From an unicellular cyanobacterium SU2 (GTDB lineage: Bacteria > Cyanobacteriota > Cyanobacteriia > Cyanobacteriales > Microcystaceae): a stretch of DNA of 64,000 bases. Positions 9,790-18,030 of the stretch are shown piece after piece (the stretch's first letter is position 1; the number at the start of each line of letters is the position of its first letter). Below the pieces are notes generated by a model. The model did no database searches, was not told where the DNA came from, and was given only the letters and a program-made list of their open reading frames with translations. A program made the translations under genes and the position numbers. The DNA is taken from positions 246,338 to 310,337 of the forward strand of contig NEED01000073.1 of assembly GCA_002110465.1 (NCBI GenBank). The letters are read 5' to 3'.

Positions 9790-12640
9790 AACAGGGGGCT
9801 GGCATAAACCCCGAATCTTGGGAGGTTACAGTAGATGCTTGGGCCGTCAGAATTACTTTACCATTCTTGTCTATGATCCAGCCTTGAGCTTCCACGATTG
9901 GGAGAGATTCAGATTGATCGCGCTGATTTAACCCTGAAGAGTCATTTGAGGATGGGCTAGATTGTGGGTTATGTAATTGATGAGGAATTTTTATCTCAGG
10001 ATAGCCCAATTCCGTTAAACCAGGGGCAGTTTGTACTGATTGATTGGGGCTTGGGGGAAGTCCTTCTCGGCCAGTAATGGTAAATTCTCCTCTGGTGAAT
10101 GCTCCCCCAGGACTACAAGCTTGTAAGACTAAATTTTTTCCATCAGCCACTTCAGTCGGAAGTTTCACTAAACTCCTTTGAGGGTCAACGTCTGGTCGAT
10201 TAATGCCAATCCTTCCTACTTGGCCAAATTGGGAACTGGCGGTAATATCACTTAAATTGGTGAGGCTTTCGCGTTCTTCAATTCCAAATACTCCAGCAGA
10301 AGTGATGTTAATATTGCCCCCGTCTCCCATGAAAGCGTTGGCTACAATATCGCTATTTTCTGTGGGAACAGCAACCATAAATTGGGCATGAATATCGATG
10401 TTACCTCCGTTTCCTCCTCCTGTTTCGAGTCCTGCGGTAGTGGAAATGGTACTTTCATGGCGTAAGGTAAGGAAGTCAGCTAAATTTAGGGTTATGTTTC
10501 CTCCTTCTCCCGATGCGGTTTCGGCAGTAAGTTCGCTGCTATTGTCTAGGGTGAGATTTTGAGCGTTAATTTCTATATTTCCTGCATTTCCGCTTCCAAA
10601 ACTACTAACAGTGACTTGAGAGTCATTATTGAGGGTTATTGAGGAACTGTTGAGGGTTAAATTTCCAGCATTACCGATAGTGTCATCGTTTGGTAATCGT
10701 TTGGGATTAATCCTTAAGTCTTGGACCACTTCTCTTTCTAAGGCGTTACTGGTAGCGGTGAGTTGACTTTGATCTTTTAAAAAGATAGTCTCGACAGTGA
10801 TATCTAAGTTGCCCCCCTCACCAAATCCAATGCTTCTGACAGCGACTTCTGATTGATTCTTGAGGGTTAATTGGTTGGTCTCAAGATTGATGTTCCCTGC
10901 ATCTCCTGTACCTTCACTCGAAGCTGTAATAACTCCTTGGTTATCTAAAAAGATGGTATTGGCATTAATGGTTAGATTACCCCCATTCCCAAATCCAAAA
11001 CTTCTAGCAGCGACTTCTGATTGATTATTGAGGGTTAATTGGTCGGTATTGAGGGTGACATTTCCTGCATTCTCTGTGCCGTTACTCGAAGCGGTGATAA
11101 TTCCTTGGTTGTCTAAAAAGATGGTACTAGCAGTAATATCAATGTTTCCGGCCTGGCCTTCCCCAAGACTTCCGGCGGTAATTGAGCCTCTATCGGTGAC
11201 TATTAGTTGATTGGTATTGATGTTGAGATTGCCTCCTGGGGCAACACCTGGAAAGTTTAAGTCTTGAAATCCTGTTTCTGTAGTGATGCGACTGAACGCT
11301 TCTACACCGCGACTGTCTACTCTTCCCTGACCACTCACTTGTATTAATTCAGAAGCATTAATAGTTATTGTTCCGCCTCTACCTTCACCAATCGTAACAG
11401 CCGTTATTTGTGAGCCATCTTGAAGAATTAATCCTTTTGTATTGATCATGATTTCACCACCATCCCCTGCATTACTGGTAGTAATTGACAACAAACTGGG
11501 ATTAAAAAAACCGGTTCCTATTAGTTGAATAGACTCTGAGGCATTAATTTGTAACTGACCTCCTGTTCCTAATCCAAAAGTTTCGGCTGAGATTAATCCT
11601 CCGTTCTGAAGCAATAATCTTTTAGTGTTGATCTCTATATTGCCCCCTTGACCGGTAGCTTGAGGAAAAACCTGAGCTAATAAACTACTTACAAACCTTG
11701 CCCTTGGTGTTTTACTGTCCGTAATTTCAAGAGACTCAGAAGCATTAACGGTTACATCTCCAGCAGATTCTGAACTTTTAGTGGTACTAATTACTCTGGC
11801 CTGTTCATTAATGGTAATCCTTCTTCCTTGTATCTGAATGGCTGAATTATTGGCCTCAATAGTGCTTCGTTGGGATAGGGAGATATCCTGAAATTTTTCG
11901 ACCCCTTGATACCCTAACTCAAACCCAGAATTCGTATTGGTCAGTTGAACAAAACTATTATTTCCCACACTGCCTAATTCTACCCGTGCTTGTGTAAGCC
12001 TGAGATTACCCCCTCGAAACATAACATCTCCTCCAACCAACCCTAGAGTATTATTAGGACTGACACTCAGACTGCTTGCTTGATTAACAATAATTCCAGG
12101 GTTAGAGCCAAATTGTAACCCCACTGGGGCTGTCATGGTTAATAATGGCGAAGACTGAGGGTTCGTGGCACTAAATTGAGAACCATCAGCAAATTGAAGA
12201 GATTCTGCGCTAGTAGCTAAAAAAGACCCTCCAATATTCACCACCGCATTAGAACCAAAAACAATGCCATTAGGATTAATTAAAAACAAGTTAGCCGTGC
12301 CATTGGCGCGGATTATTCCCTCAATAGTGGAAAGTGTCCCCCCTGTGACACGACTAATGATATTGTTAATATTTAGAGAATTTTGAAAATAAGCTTCAAA
12401 ATTTGTGGGTACAGAAAACTTATCAAAGCTATGGAATAGATTAGTTCCAATTTCCCTTCCCCCCGTAATTACAAGTTGATTTTCTGTGGGGGTTACTTGG
12501 GTCTGCACCGTTCCATCACTCAATACTTGCGCCGAAGCGATAGGAACAACAATTAAACAACTGGTGGTTAGACTGGTGGCTAGGATAGTTGCACTAACAA
12601 AATAATGCTTAGGAGTTAAATAATAACTGGCACTCATCAC
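9713..12640 (-). CDS. TpsA-type filamentous hemagglutinin-like exoprotein
   Basis: A 975-aa secreted protein. A signal peptide (residues about 8-38, ending VPIASA) precedes the TPS secretion/haemagglutination-activity domain (about 40-260) with the diagnostic segments RVTGGTLSTIEGIIRANG and NLFLINPNGIVFGSNA. Residues 260-830 are beta-helix repeats such as GNAGNITLNT...LNNQSEVAARS, in which GGN/AGN alternates with strands. The C-terminal part has CSPGGAFTRGEFTITGREG, a segment often seen at the end of cyanobacterial TpsA proteins. It is probably exported by the downstream TpsB. The frame starts with GTG at 12638-12640 followed at once by ATG (12635-12637); the ATG is as likely a start. Possible roles are adhesion or contact-dependent interaction; no toxin domain is visible. 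Confidence 0.88.
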   Translation of the reverse strand: MMSASYYLTPKHYFVSATILATSLTTSCLIVVPIASAQVLSDGTVQTQVTPTENQLVITGGREIGTNLFHSFDKFSVPTNFEAYFQNSLNINNIISRVTGGTLSTIEGIIRANGTANLFLINPNGIVFGSNAVVNIGGSFLATSAESLQFADGSQFSATNPQSSPLLTMTAPVGLQFGSNPGIIVNQASSLSVSPNNTLGLVGGDVMFRGGNLRLTQARVELGSVGNNSFVQLTNTNSGFELGYQGVEKFQDISLSQRSTIEANNSAIQIQGRRITINEQARVISTTKSSESAGDVTVNASESLEITDSKTPRARFVSSLLAQVFPQATGQGGNIEINTKRLLLQNGGLISAETFGLGTGGQLQINASESIQLIGTGFFNPSLLSITTSNAGDGGEIMINTKGLILQDGSQITAVTIGEGRGGTITINASELIQVSGQGRVDSRGVEAFSRITTETGFQDLNFPGVAPGGNLNINTNQLIVTDRGSITAGSLGEGQAGNIDITASTIFLDNQGIITASSNGTENAGNVTLNTDQLTLNNQSEVAARSFGFGNGGNLTINANTIFLDNQGVITASSEGTGDAGNINLETNQLTLKNQSEVAVRSIGFGEGGNLDITVETIFLKDQSQLTATSNALEREVVQDLRINPKRLPNDDTIGNAGNLTLNSSSITLNNDSQVTVSSFGSGNAGNIEINAQNLTLDNSSELTAETASGEGGNITLNLADFLTLRHESTISTTAGLETGGGNGGNIDIHAQFMVAVPTENSDIVANAFMGDGGNINITSAGVFGIEERESLTNLSDITASSQFGQVGRIGINRPDVDPQRSLVKLPTEVADGKNLVLQACSPGGAFTRGEFTITGREGLPPSPNQSVQTAPGLTELGYPEIKIPHQLHNPQSSPSSNDSSGLNQRDQSESLPIVEAQGWIIDKNGKVILTAQASTVTSQDSGFMPAPCYDFSTRSLSLSQPFSNSPQRDSMAE

Positions 12641-12782
12641 ACAATGGTTAGGTATTTTATTGACGAGTTTAGTATTTAGGGCAATATACCTCGACTAAAC
12701 CTATCCTCGAATTATAGAACCTATTTCAACCTTGCCAAGTTATCCTTAAACGAAAAACTTGTTTGCGAATGACAAATTATGA

Positions 12783-13022
12783 TTAGCATCCACCCCAGAA
12801 ACTACATTTCCCACCTTGAGTAGGAGCAGCAGGTTTCTTAGAATCGTTGCGAGACTTTTTAGTCGTATTAGTTTCAGATTTTTTGTTTCTTTCAACTTGA
12901 GAAGATTGGACTTTATCTTGTTTTTCAACTTTTATCGGAGCCGCAGAAGCAACTGAAGAAATATTGATTCCAGCTGTTAGAAGGATAGAAAAAGCAGCGA
13001 CGGAGGATGTATGGAATTTCAT
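12783..13022 (-). CDS. Small exported protein with C-terminal Cys pair
   Basis: A 79-aa protein I do not recognise. Residues 1-27 form a signal peptide (basic start, hydrophobic SSVAAFSILLTAGI, cleavage after ASA). The mature part is strongly charged (KVEKQDKVQSSQVERNKKSE...) and ends PTQGGKCSFWGGC, putting two cysteines six residues apart around a Phe-Trp pair at the very end. Such a charged linker plus Cys/aromatic tail could be a disulfide-closed loop or a modified peptide, but no modifying enzyme is adjacent. It is divergent from the DsrE-like genes; the intergenic space holds a CRP-type palindrome about 125 bases upstream of this start. The signal peptide is clear; function unknown. Confidence 0.65.
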   Translation of the reverse strand: MKFHTSSVAAFSILLTAGINISSVASAAPIKVEKQDKVQSSQVERNKKSETNTTKKSRNDSKKPAAPTQGGKCSFWGGC

Positions 13023-13325
13023 TTTTAGTCTCCTGTGTTTAATCTCTACAATTATATGATATATCGTTTCCCTGTATTTCCACTACAGAGAAAATGCGTA
13101 ACTTTAAATTATTTTTAGTTCTGTTTAATTACTTAAATACACTGAGTGTGACAGAGATCACAAAAAAAATGGGATTTGGGACATAATCTAACTATTACTA
13201 AATTCTGCATTCTTAATTCTCAGTTCTGCATGACTGTTGAAGAAAGCATTAAATTCGTCTAGTGAGAGAGAATTCAAATCTATCGTTGGAGATAGTTGCA
13301 AGCAAACCTATTCAAACGAGAGTCT
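13023..13325. other. Divergent promoter region (small exported protein / DsrE-like genes)
   Basis: 303 bases between divergent genes. It holds a CRP-type palindrome (13147-13162) and otherwise nothing I can name. Confidence 0.5.
13147..13162. promoter_or_regulatory. Perfect CRP/SyCRP1-type palindrome
   Basis: TGTGA-CAGAGA-TCACA is an exact match to the CRP-family consensus TGTGA-N6-TCACA. It lies between divergent genes, about 125 bases before the small exported protein and about 165 before the first DsrE-like gene. Control by a cAMP receptor protein is inference from the site alone. Confidence 0.55.
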
Positions 13326-13646
13326 ATGGGTCAATATTTTCTCATTGAGTCCAAAAGTCCCTTTGAGTCTACAGAGGTGACACACGATTATCAACTCGCA
13401 TCTGATTTAGCGAAGTCCGGCCACGAAGTTACTTTATTTTTAGTAGAAAATGGGGTATTGGCGACCCGTTCAGGGATTATTCCTAGTGAATTAGCCAATC
13501 TTAGTCAAGTTAAAGTCTTAGCTGATGGATTTTCCCTCGAAGAGAGAGGAATTGAACCTTCTGAAATGGGTTCTGGCATCGAAGTTGCTGCTATTACATC
13601 AGTAGCAGATGCTATGGGACAAGGACAAAAAACCTTATGGTTATAA
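13326..13646 (+). CDS. DsrE-like protein 1 (no cysteine)
   Basis: A 106-aa protein of the DsrE/DsrF/TusD-like fold: an N-terminal strand (QYFLIESKSP), then YQLASDLAKSGHEVTLFLVENGV, the typical helix-strand of the family, and a later LEERGIEPSEM segment in the place of the usual ...RG(I/L) motif. It has no cysteine at all, so it cannot carry persulfide as DsrE or TusD do. The ATG at 13326 is preferred over an in-frame TTG at 13296 because the family fold starts here. It is the first of three related genes on the same strand, with a 76-base gap to the next. Confidence 0.7.
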   Translation: MGQYFLIESKSPFESTEVTHDYQLASDLAKSGHEVTLFLVENGVLATRSGIIPSELANLSQVKVLADGFSLEERGIEPSEMGSGIEVAAITSVADAMGQGQKTLWL

Positions 13647-13722
13647 ACAAGGCAACCATCAGCCGATAATTGCTGATAACGACAAATTAACGACTAATTA
13701 CTGTTTACTGATTATTGAAAAA

Positions 13723-14133
13723 ATGAGTACAACAACTCTCACCTTTCTTTTGATGGACGGACCATTTGAACAAGCGAGAACAACCACCGCTTTTCGACTA
13801 ATGGATGCAGCTTTAGATAAGGGCTACAATGTCAATGTTTTTGCGTATGAAGGGGCAGTTTCGTTGGCTTTTTCCCATCAAAAACCCCATGCCAATAGTG
13901 TTCATGGTCGTACTTTTGAAGAAGAAAATCACCCCTTAACTAAAGATTGGGTGGCGGCTATGCAAGCTAAAGCTAAAGATAAAGGCTGTGAATTTGATTG
14001 GGTCAATTGTGGTCTTTGTGTCGATGAAAGAGGCGTACAAGAGGCGATCGAAGGATGTCGTCGCGGTGGACCTAAAGACTTTTGGCAATGGGTGACAGAG
14101 TCCACATCGACCTTAGTTATTGGCACTAGATAA
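13723..14133 (+). CDS. DsrE-like protein 2 (CxxC-type)
   Basis: A 136-aa DsrE/DsrF-like protein. The N-terminus TLTFLLMDGPFEQARTTTAFRL and KGYNVNVFAYEGAV follow the family pattern, and the C-terminal half has CEFDWVNCGLCVDERG, with the cysteines where sulfur-relay members carry a persulfide. This suggests sulfur transfer or a redox role. The ATG at 13723 starts the conserved fold; the same frame is open for 38 codons upstream into the end of the previous gene without conserved sequence. The stop codon overlaps the start of a MITE-like repeat. It is flanked by two related genes. Confidence 0.8.
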   Translation: MSTTTLTFLLMDGPFEQARTTTAFRLMDAALDKGYNVNVFAYEGAVSLAFSHQKPHANSVHGRTFEEENHPLTKDWVAAMQAKAKDKGCEFDWVNCGLCVDERGVQEAIEGCRRGGPKDFWQWVTESTSTLVIGTR

Positions 14134-14312
14134 GTAAGTAGACATAAATTAAACGTAAAACATAAAAGTTCGTTCGTAGTTTGGGCTTTAGCCCTAATTA
14201 AGCCCGATTATGACAAACGTTCGTAGTTCAGGCTTTAGCCCTAGTAAGACAAGGAATTTAAGCCCAATTATCAATTACTACAAACTTAGCTGTATGTTTG
14301 CCGACCTACTCA
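14131..14312. repeat. MITE-like dispersed repeat, copy A
   Basis: Imperfect terminal inverted repeats (TAAGTAAGTAGACATAAAT at the left; TATGTTTGCCGACCTACT at the right) enclose AAAGTTCGTTCGTAGT and two GGGCTTTAGCCC-type hairpins. Two more copies are at 39146-39277 and 61863-62013. It is too short to code and lies between the second and third DsrE-like genes, starting on the TAA stop codon. Confidence 0.6.
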
Positions 14313-14364
14313 AAACCATTCTAACTGTTAATTGTTCCTGGCACTTACACAACAAAGATTGACC

Positions 14365-14745
14365 ATGAAAGCATTACAAATTATTGAATCAGCTTATCGT
14401 TGTATCGTTGAAGAACAGGATGATCCGGCTATTTGGATTGTTCAAGTTCTCAAAACGGCTGGTGGAGAAGTCGATATTTTATTAAGGGGAAATGCCGTTA
14501 ATTATGCGGTTAGTGGCCAAGGAAATGATGGGTTAACTTTAGGCCCTTGGCAACAAACTTGTCCGGCAAAAGTCGATCAAGATTTACAACAAGCCCTCGA
14601 TAGTGGGTTAAAGGTGTATGCGATCGCTGAAGATATCGCCCAACGGGGTATCCCTGAAGCCAAATTACTCAGTGGTATTGAAAAGTTATCTCGTCAAGAT
14701 TTACCTAATTTATTTGAACAATATCAACAAGTTTGGCGTTGGTAA
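14365..14745 (+). CDS. DsrE/DsrH-like protein 3
   Basis: A 126-aa protein of the DsrE/DsrH-like type: MKALQIIESAYRC start, ILLRGNAVNYAVSGQG in the centre, TLGPWQQTCPAK with a conserved-type cysteine, and LDSGLKVYAIAEDIAQRGI, which parallels the ...V.(A/C)..(S/D).(K/E)RG motif of the family. The ATG at 14365 is preferred; an in-frame upstream start at 14332 adds eleven unconserved residues. Together with the two genes before it this makes a trio reminiscent of DsrEFH/TusBCD, although the first lacks cysteine and a MITE-like repeat separates the second and third. Confidence 0.7.
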   Translation: MKALQIIESAYRCIVEEQDDPAIWIVQVLKTAGGEVDILLRGNAVNYAVSGQGNDGLTLGPWQQTCPAKVDQDLQQALDSGLKVYAIAEDIAQRGIPEAKLLSGIEKLSRQDLPNLFEQYQQVWRW

Positions 14746-14883
14746 ACTAAAACCTATTTAAAATAGGTGTGAATAAGGCGAAAAGTCACTTAAGTAAGTA
14801 GGTTTGATCGAGGTCAAATTGAAAAGTCTGTATTAAAAAAGTTCGTACCTTGTTTGTCTGGTAGGGGTCAACGGCCGTTGACC

Positions 14884-14943
14884 CTCTTGCTGAGTTCAAG
14901 TCCATTGTTTGCGATAGTTTAGCATAACTGATACCTTAGAACC
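14884..14943. repeat. 60-base dispersed repeat, copy 1
   Basis: About 84 percent identical by eye to 20361-20421. Shared blocks include GAGTTCAA, CCATT.TTT, GATAGTTT, TGATACC and AGAACCA. Both copies are intergenic. Confidence 0.6.
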
Positions 14944-15004
14944 AGTAATTATTAATTGTTCATTTTTAAAGAAGGGCTAAAGCCCCGACTATCAACTTTT
15001 GTGT

Positions 15005-15033
15005 TTAACTATTAACTATTAACTATTAACTAA
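15005..15033. repeat. Short tandem heptamer repeat (TAACTAT)n
   Basis: About four units of a 7-base repeat (AACTATT/TAACTAT), a kind of repeat common in cyanobacterial intergenic DNA. Shorter runs of related heptamers occur at about 17205, 32130, 39290 and 41014. Confidence 0.8.
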
Positions 15034-15047
15034 TAGTTTTTACCACT

Positions 15048-16265
15048 TCAGTCTTCTAACAAACTTAATATATTTTTAGGATTAAGTTTATCTTTAAACC
15101 AAATAATTTTGGCAGGAGTATCTGTAAATTTGACCCCTGCTTTTTCTAAATTCAATCGTTCAGATACAGCTAAAATCAAATTATCTACATCAGAATTTCG
15201 GACTTGATAAAATTTCTTTTGTAAATATTCTGGTCGCCAATACCCAACAATTTCTAATAAAAAATCTCGCCCATCAGGATGTACTAACCGAAAATCTGGA
15301 ATCATCACACTCCCAGGTAAAGGAATTAAATCGACTTCTCTTTCTAGTCGCCATTGAGTCTTTAATTTAGCCCATCGTTTGGCAAAAGATTCCTCTAACA
15401 TACTGTCATAGGTTTTTCCCTTAGAATAATGACTCACTAAGCCACAGCGATCATCTAAACTAAAATAACTGGTTTTTATCCCCCCAGTATAACTATCTTT
15501 TATTTGTAATTTCGTTTTGAGACTCCATTTACTAACATGAAGTAAAGCCGGAATCATTTTAGCTAAGGCTAACCCATAACGGGTACTCGCTTTAAATAAA
15601 CTCGTTGGTCCATCTATGGTAATGGTAAATCCTGTATCTGCATCCCCTTCAATATAAGCCATTAATTGAAACAATTTAAGATAACGAAAAAGTAATTTAT
15701 ATTCCCCAGGATCATTGCGATGGGCATTAATAATAATATGACTAGAACGATAAAAAATCCCTTGAACCTGTGACAAGTTATAACGGTGGATTAATTCCTC
15801 GGAAGTAGGAACGTCAAAGTTAGTTAAAATTCGATTTTCTTGTAAGTCTGCATAGAGTCCCCGTTCAATTTCACTCGGTAAAACTTCTCGATTTAATTCC
15901 TCACTTAATAAACTCGCCATATTTTCTAAAAGATAGGGACGGTTAGAAGGAATAGGAAGAGATTCTGCGGCGCGACTAAATACCCGTTGTCGAAGTTGTT
16001 GAGGTTCAAGGGGGCTGATAATTTCAAAAGTAGAGAAATTATTTTTTAATAGGTGGGCTAAGCCTCGTTTAACCCGATAATTTGGGTTGTCCCCTTCTAA
16101 TTCTAGAAGTTTTTGATTTAATAGTCCTTGGGTAGTTCCTAAATTATCTTGAAAACAATCAATTTGTTCAGAAGCAAGGGCGATCGCGTTACGATCTAAA
16201 GGTAGCTTTTTAGGAACAATAGACTCCCCACTGTAACGGTAAATCAATAAGTCAGAAGGCAACAT
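15048..16265 (-). CDS. DUF790 / Bax1-family nuclease-like protein
   Basis: A 405-aa protein of the DUF790 family, whose archaeal member Bax1 is a nuclease partner of the XPB helicase. The N-terminal part (MLPSDLLIYRYSGESIVPKKL) and the middle RYNLSQVQGIFYRSSHIIIN are typical of the family. The C-terminal nuclease-like domain has MIPDFRLVHPDGRDFLLEIVGYW (about 325-347), giving the D...E-x-V pattern of PD-(D/E)XK nucleases with Val where Lys is often found. It is probably cytosolic and linked to DNA repair. In genomes where Bax1 acts with XPB the two genes are often adjacent; here no helicase is next to it. The ATG at 16265 fits the conserved N-terminus. Confidence 0.8.
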   Translation of the reverse strand: MLPSDLLIYRYSGESIVPKKLPLDRNAIALASEQIDCFQDNLGTTQGLLNQKLLELEGDNPNYRVKRGLAHLLKNNFSTFEIISPLEPQQLRQRVFSRAAESLPIPSNRPYLLENMASLLSEELNREVLPSEIERGLYADLQENRILTNFDVPTSEELIHRYNLSQVQGIFYRSSHIIINAHRNDPGEYKLLFRYLKLFQLMAYIEGDADTGFTITIDGPTSLFKASTRYGLALAKMIPALLHVSKWSLKTKLQIKDSYTGGIKTSYFSLDDRCGLVSHYSKGKTYDSMLEESFAKRWAKLKTQWRLEREVDLIPLPGSVMIPDFRLVHPDGRDFLLEIVGYWRPEYLQKKFYQVRNSDVDNLILAVSERLNLEKAGVKFTDTPAKIIWFKDKLNPKNILSLLED

Positions 16266-16357
16266 AATACTTATATATTTTGAATAAAAAAATGCAATTT
16301 TTGCATAGCAATCAATAAGTCAATAATAAATTAACCCTAACTCACTCTGAAAACTCC

Positions 16358-17212
16358 ATGAAAGCCAAACAGACAACCATTCCTTATCGTCCTCTCGAAT
16401 GCCGTCCCGATAGTTATGCAGGATGGTATCAACAAGGAAACCTGTTGCGGACGACTCAACAATATAGAGAAGCGTTAATAAGTTACGAAAAAGCCTTAGA
16501 ATATTATCCTAATGACTATTGGGCTTGGTACAAACGGGGTATGACGTTAGAAAAATTAGGACGCTATGAAGAGGCGATCGTTAGCTACGAGAAGGCTTCA
16601 GAGGTGCAACCGAATAATTATTGGGCTTGGTACGATCAAGGCTGTGTTTATCTTGAGCAATTACAAGAATATAATAAAGCCCTCGATTGTTTTAACCAAG
16701 CTCTCACCCATTATCCTAACGATTATTGGGCGCAATATCGCAAAGGAGAAGCTTATCGTTTATTAGAAAACTATGAACAGGGAATTAGTGAATTTAACCA
16801 AGCCTTAGCAATACGTCCCCAGGATTATTGGACATACTATCGTCGGGGAGATTGTTTTTCAGCATTAGGAAAACTTGAATCAGCTTTAGTAGACTATCAA
16901 AAAGCCTCAGGCATTAAACCCCATGATTATTGGGCGTGGTATCGCCAAGGACAAATTTTACGACAGCTAGATCGTCTCCATGAAGCAATTGACTGTTACC
17001 AAAAAGCCCTGAATGCTGAACCACAAGATGACTATGCTTGGTATGAACAAGCCTGCTGTCAAGCCAGATTAAATTATAAGCGTGAGGCGATCGCTTCTTT
17101 AGAAAAAGCCATTAATCTCTACCCAGAAATCTATATTGACTTAGCTAAAAATAATGCTGTCTTTGCTTCTTTATGGCAAAATCCTCAATTTACTAAATTA
17201 GTGAATTGTTAA
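16358..17212 (+). CDS. Tetratricopeptide-repeat protein
   Basis: A 284-aa protein made almost wholly of about seven 34-residue TPR units with a strongly conserved WAWYxxG core (for example YEEAIVSYEKASEVQPNNYWAWYDQG-like units). No signal peptide or membrane helix. The unusual Tyr-Trp-Ala-Trp-Tyr signature at each repeat boundary suggests expansion from one unit. TPR proteins act as binding scaffolds; the partner is unknown. The aldolase gene begins 24 bases after the stop, so the two may be co-transcribed with the dioxygenase and methyltransferase genes that follow. Confidence 0.85.
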   Translation: MKAKQTTIPYRPLECRPDSYAGWYQQGNLLRTTQQYREALISYEKALEYYPNDYWAWYKRGMTLEKLGRYEEAIVSYEKASEVQPNNYWAWYDQGCVYLEQLQEYNKALDCFNQALTHYPNDYWAQYRKGEAYRLLENYEQGISEFNQALAIRPQDYWTYYRRGDCFSALGKLESALVDYQKASGIKPHDYWAWYRQGQILRQLDRLHEAIDCYQKALNAEPQDDYAWYEQACCQARLNYKREAIASLEKAINLYPEIYIDLAKNNAVFASLWQNPQFTKLVNC

Positions 17213-17236
17213 TAGTTAATCAATCTAGGTCAGATT

Positions 17237-17998
17237 ATGATCCCCGAAAACTTTCCTCAACCGCCTACTTTTGAAAAAGTAGAAGATGAACGTTGCTATC
17301 TTAAGCAGCGTCTAGCGGCAGCTTTTCGCCTCTTTGCCCGTTATGGATTTGATGAAGGGGTAGCAGGACATATTACCGTTCGTGATCCTGAATTTTTAGA
17401 TCACTTTTGGGTCAACCCTTTTGGGATGTATTTTGGCCATATTTGCGCCTCAGATTTATTATTAGTTAATCATGATGGAGAGGTGGTTAAAGGGACTAAA
17501 CCGGTTAATCAAGCTGCCTTTGCCATCCATTCTAGGATTCATCAAAGTCGCCCTGATATTCAGGCTGCAGCCCACGCCCATTCCCTTTATGGTAAAACGT
17601 GGTCTACCTTGGGAAGACTTTTGGATCCTCTAACTCAGGATGCTTGTGCTTTTTATGAAGATCATGCCCTATTTAACGATTATACGGGAGTGGTGTTACA
17701 AACCGATGAAGGAGACCGAATTGCCCAAACTCTTGGCCGAAAAAAGGCTATTATCTTACGAAACCACGGCTTACTTACCGTTGGCCACTCGGTGGATGAG
17801 GCAGCTTGGTGGTTTATTACCATGGATCGTTCCTGTCAAGCCCAATTAATGGCTGAAGCAGCAGGAATCCCCCAATTAATTGACCCTGATACCGCCCGTT
17901 TAACCGCTAGTCAAATTGGTTATCCTTATGGAGGGTGGCTTAGTTTTCAATCATTGTATGAGATGATTGTTTCCCAAGAACCCGATTTACTTGATTAA
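17237..17998 (+). CDS. Class II aldolase/adducin-family protein
   Basis: A 253-aa cytosolic enzyme of the class II aldolase (AraD/FucA/adducin) family. It keeps the metal-binding His residues: H113 and H115 in AAHAHS, and H177 in LRNHGLLTVG. The start region (LKQRLAAAFRLFARYGFDEGVAGHITVRD) matches the family N-terminus. Substrate unknown; relatives cleave or epimerise small sugar phosphates, while some act on other hydroxy-acids. It is followed after 32 bases by a dioxygenase gene and then a tocopherol methyltransferase, all on one strand, which suggests an operon. Confidence 0.88.
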   Translation: MIPENFPQPPTFEKVEDERCYLKQRLAAAFRLFARYGFDEGVAGHITVRDPEFLDHFWVNPFGMYFGHICASDLLLVNHDGEVVKGTKPVNQAAFAIHSRIHQSRPDIQAAAHAHSLYGKTWSTLGRLLDPLTQDACAFYEDHALFNDYTGVVLQTDEGDRIAQTLGRKKAIILRNHGLLTVGHSVDEAAWWFITMDRSCQAQLMAEAAGIPQLIDPDTARLTASQIGYPYGGWLSFQSLYEMIVSQEPDLLD

Positions 17999-18030
17999 TC
18001 CATTTCGCCTATTAATTTTATAGAACAATT

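Larger units (their letters stand above)
14746..15047. other. Repeat-rich intergenic region
   Basis: 302 bases with no gene but dense small repeats: a partial MITE-like end (about 14791-14850, TAAGTAAGTAGGTTT...AAAGTTCGTAC), a 20-base perfect palindrome GGGTCAACGGCCGTTGACCC (14865-14884), a 60-base dispersed repeat (14884-14943, second copy near 20361), a GGGCTAAAGCCCC hairpin (about 14964) and heptamer repeats of TAACTAT (15005-15033). The palindrome could end transcription of the DsrE-like genes. Confidence 0.6.
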
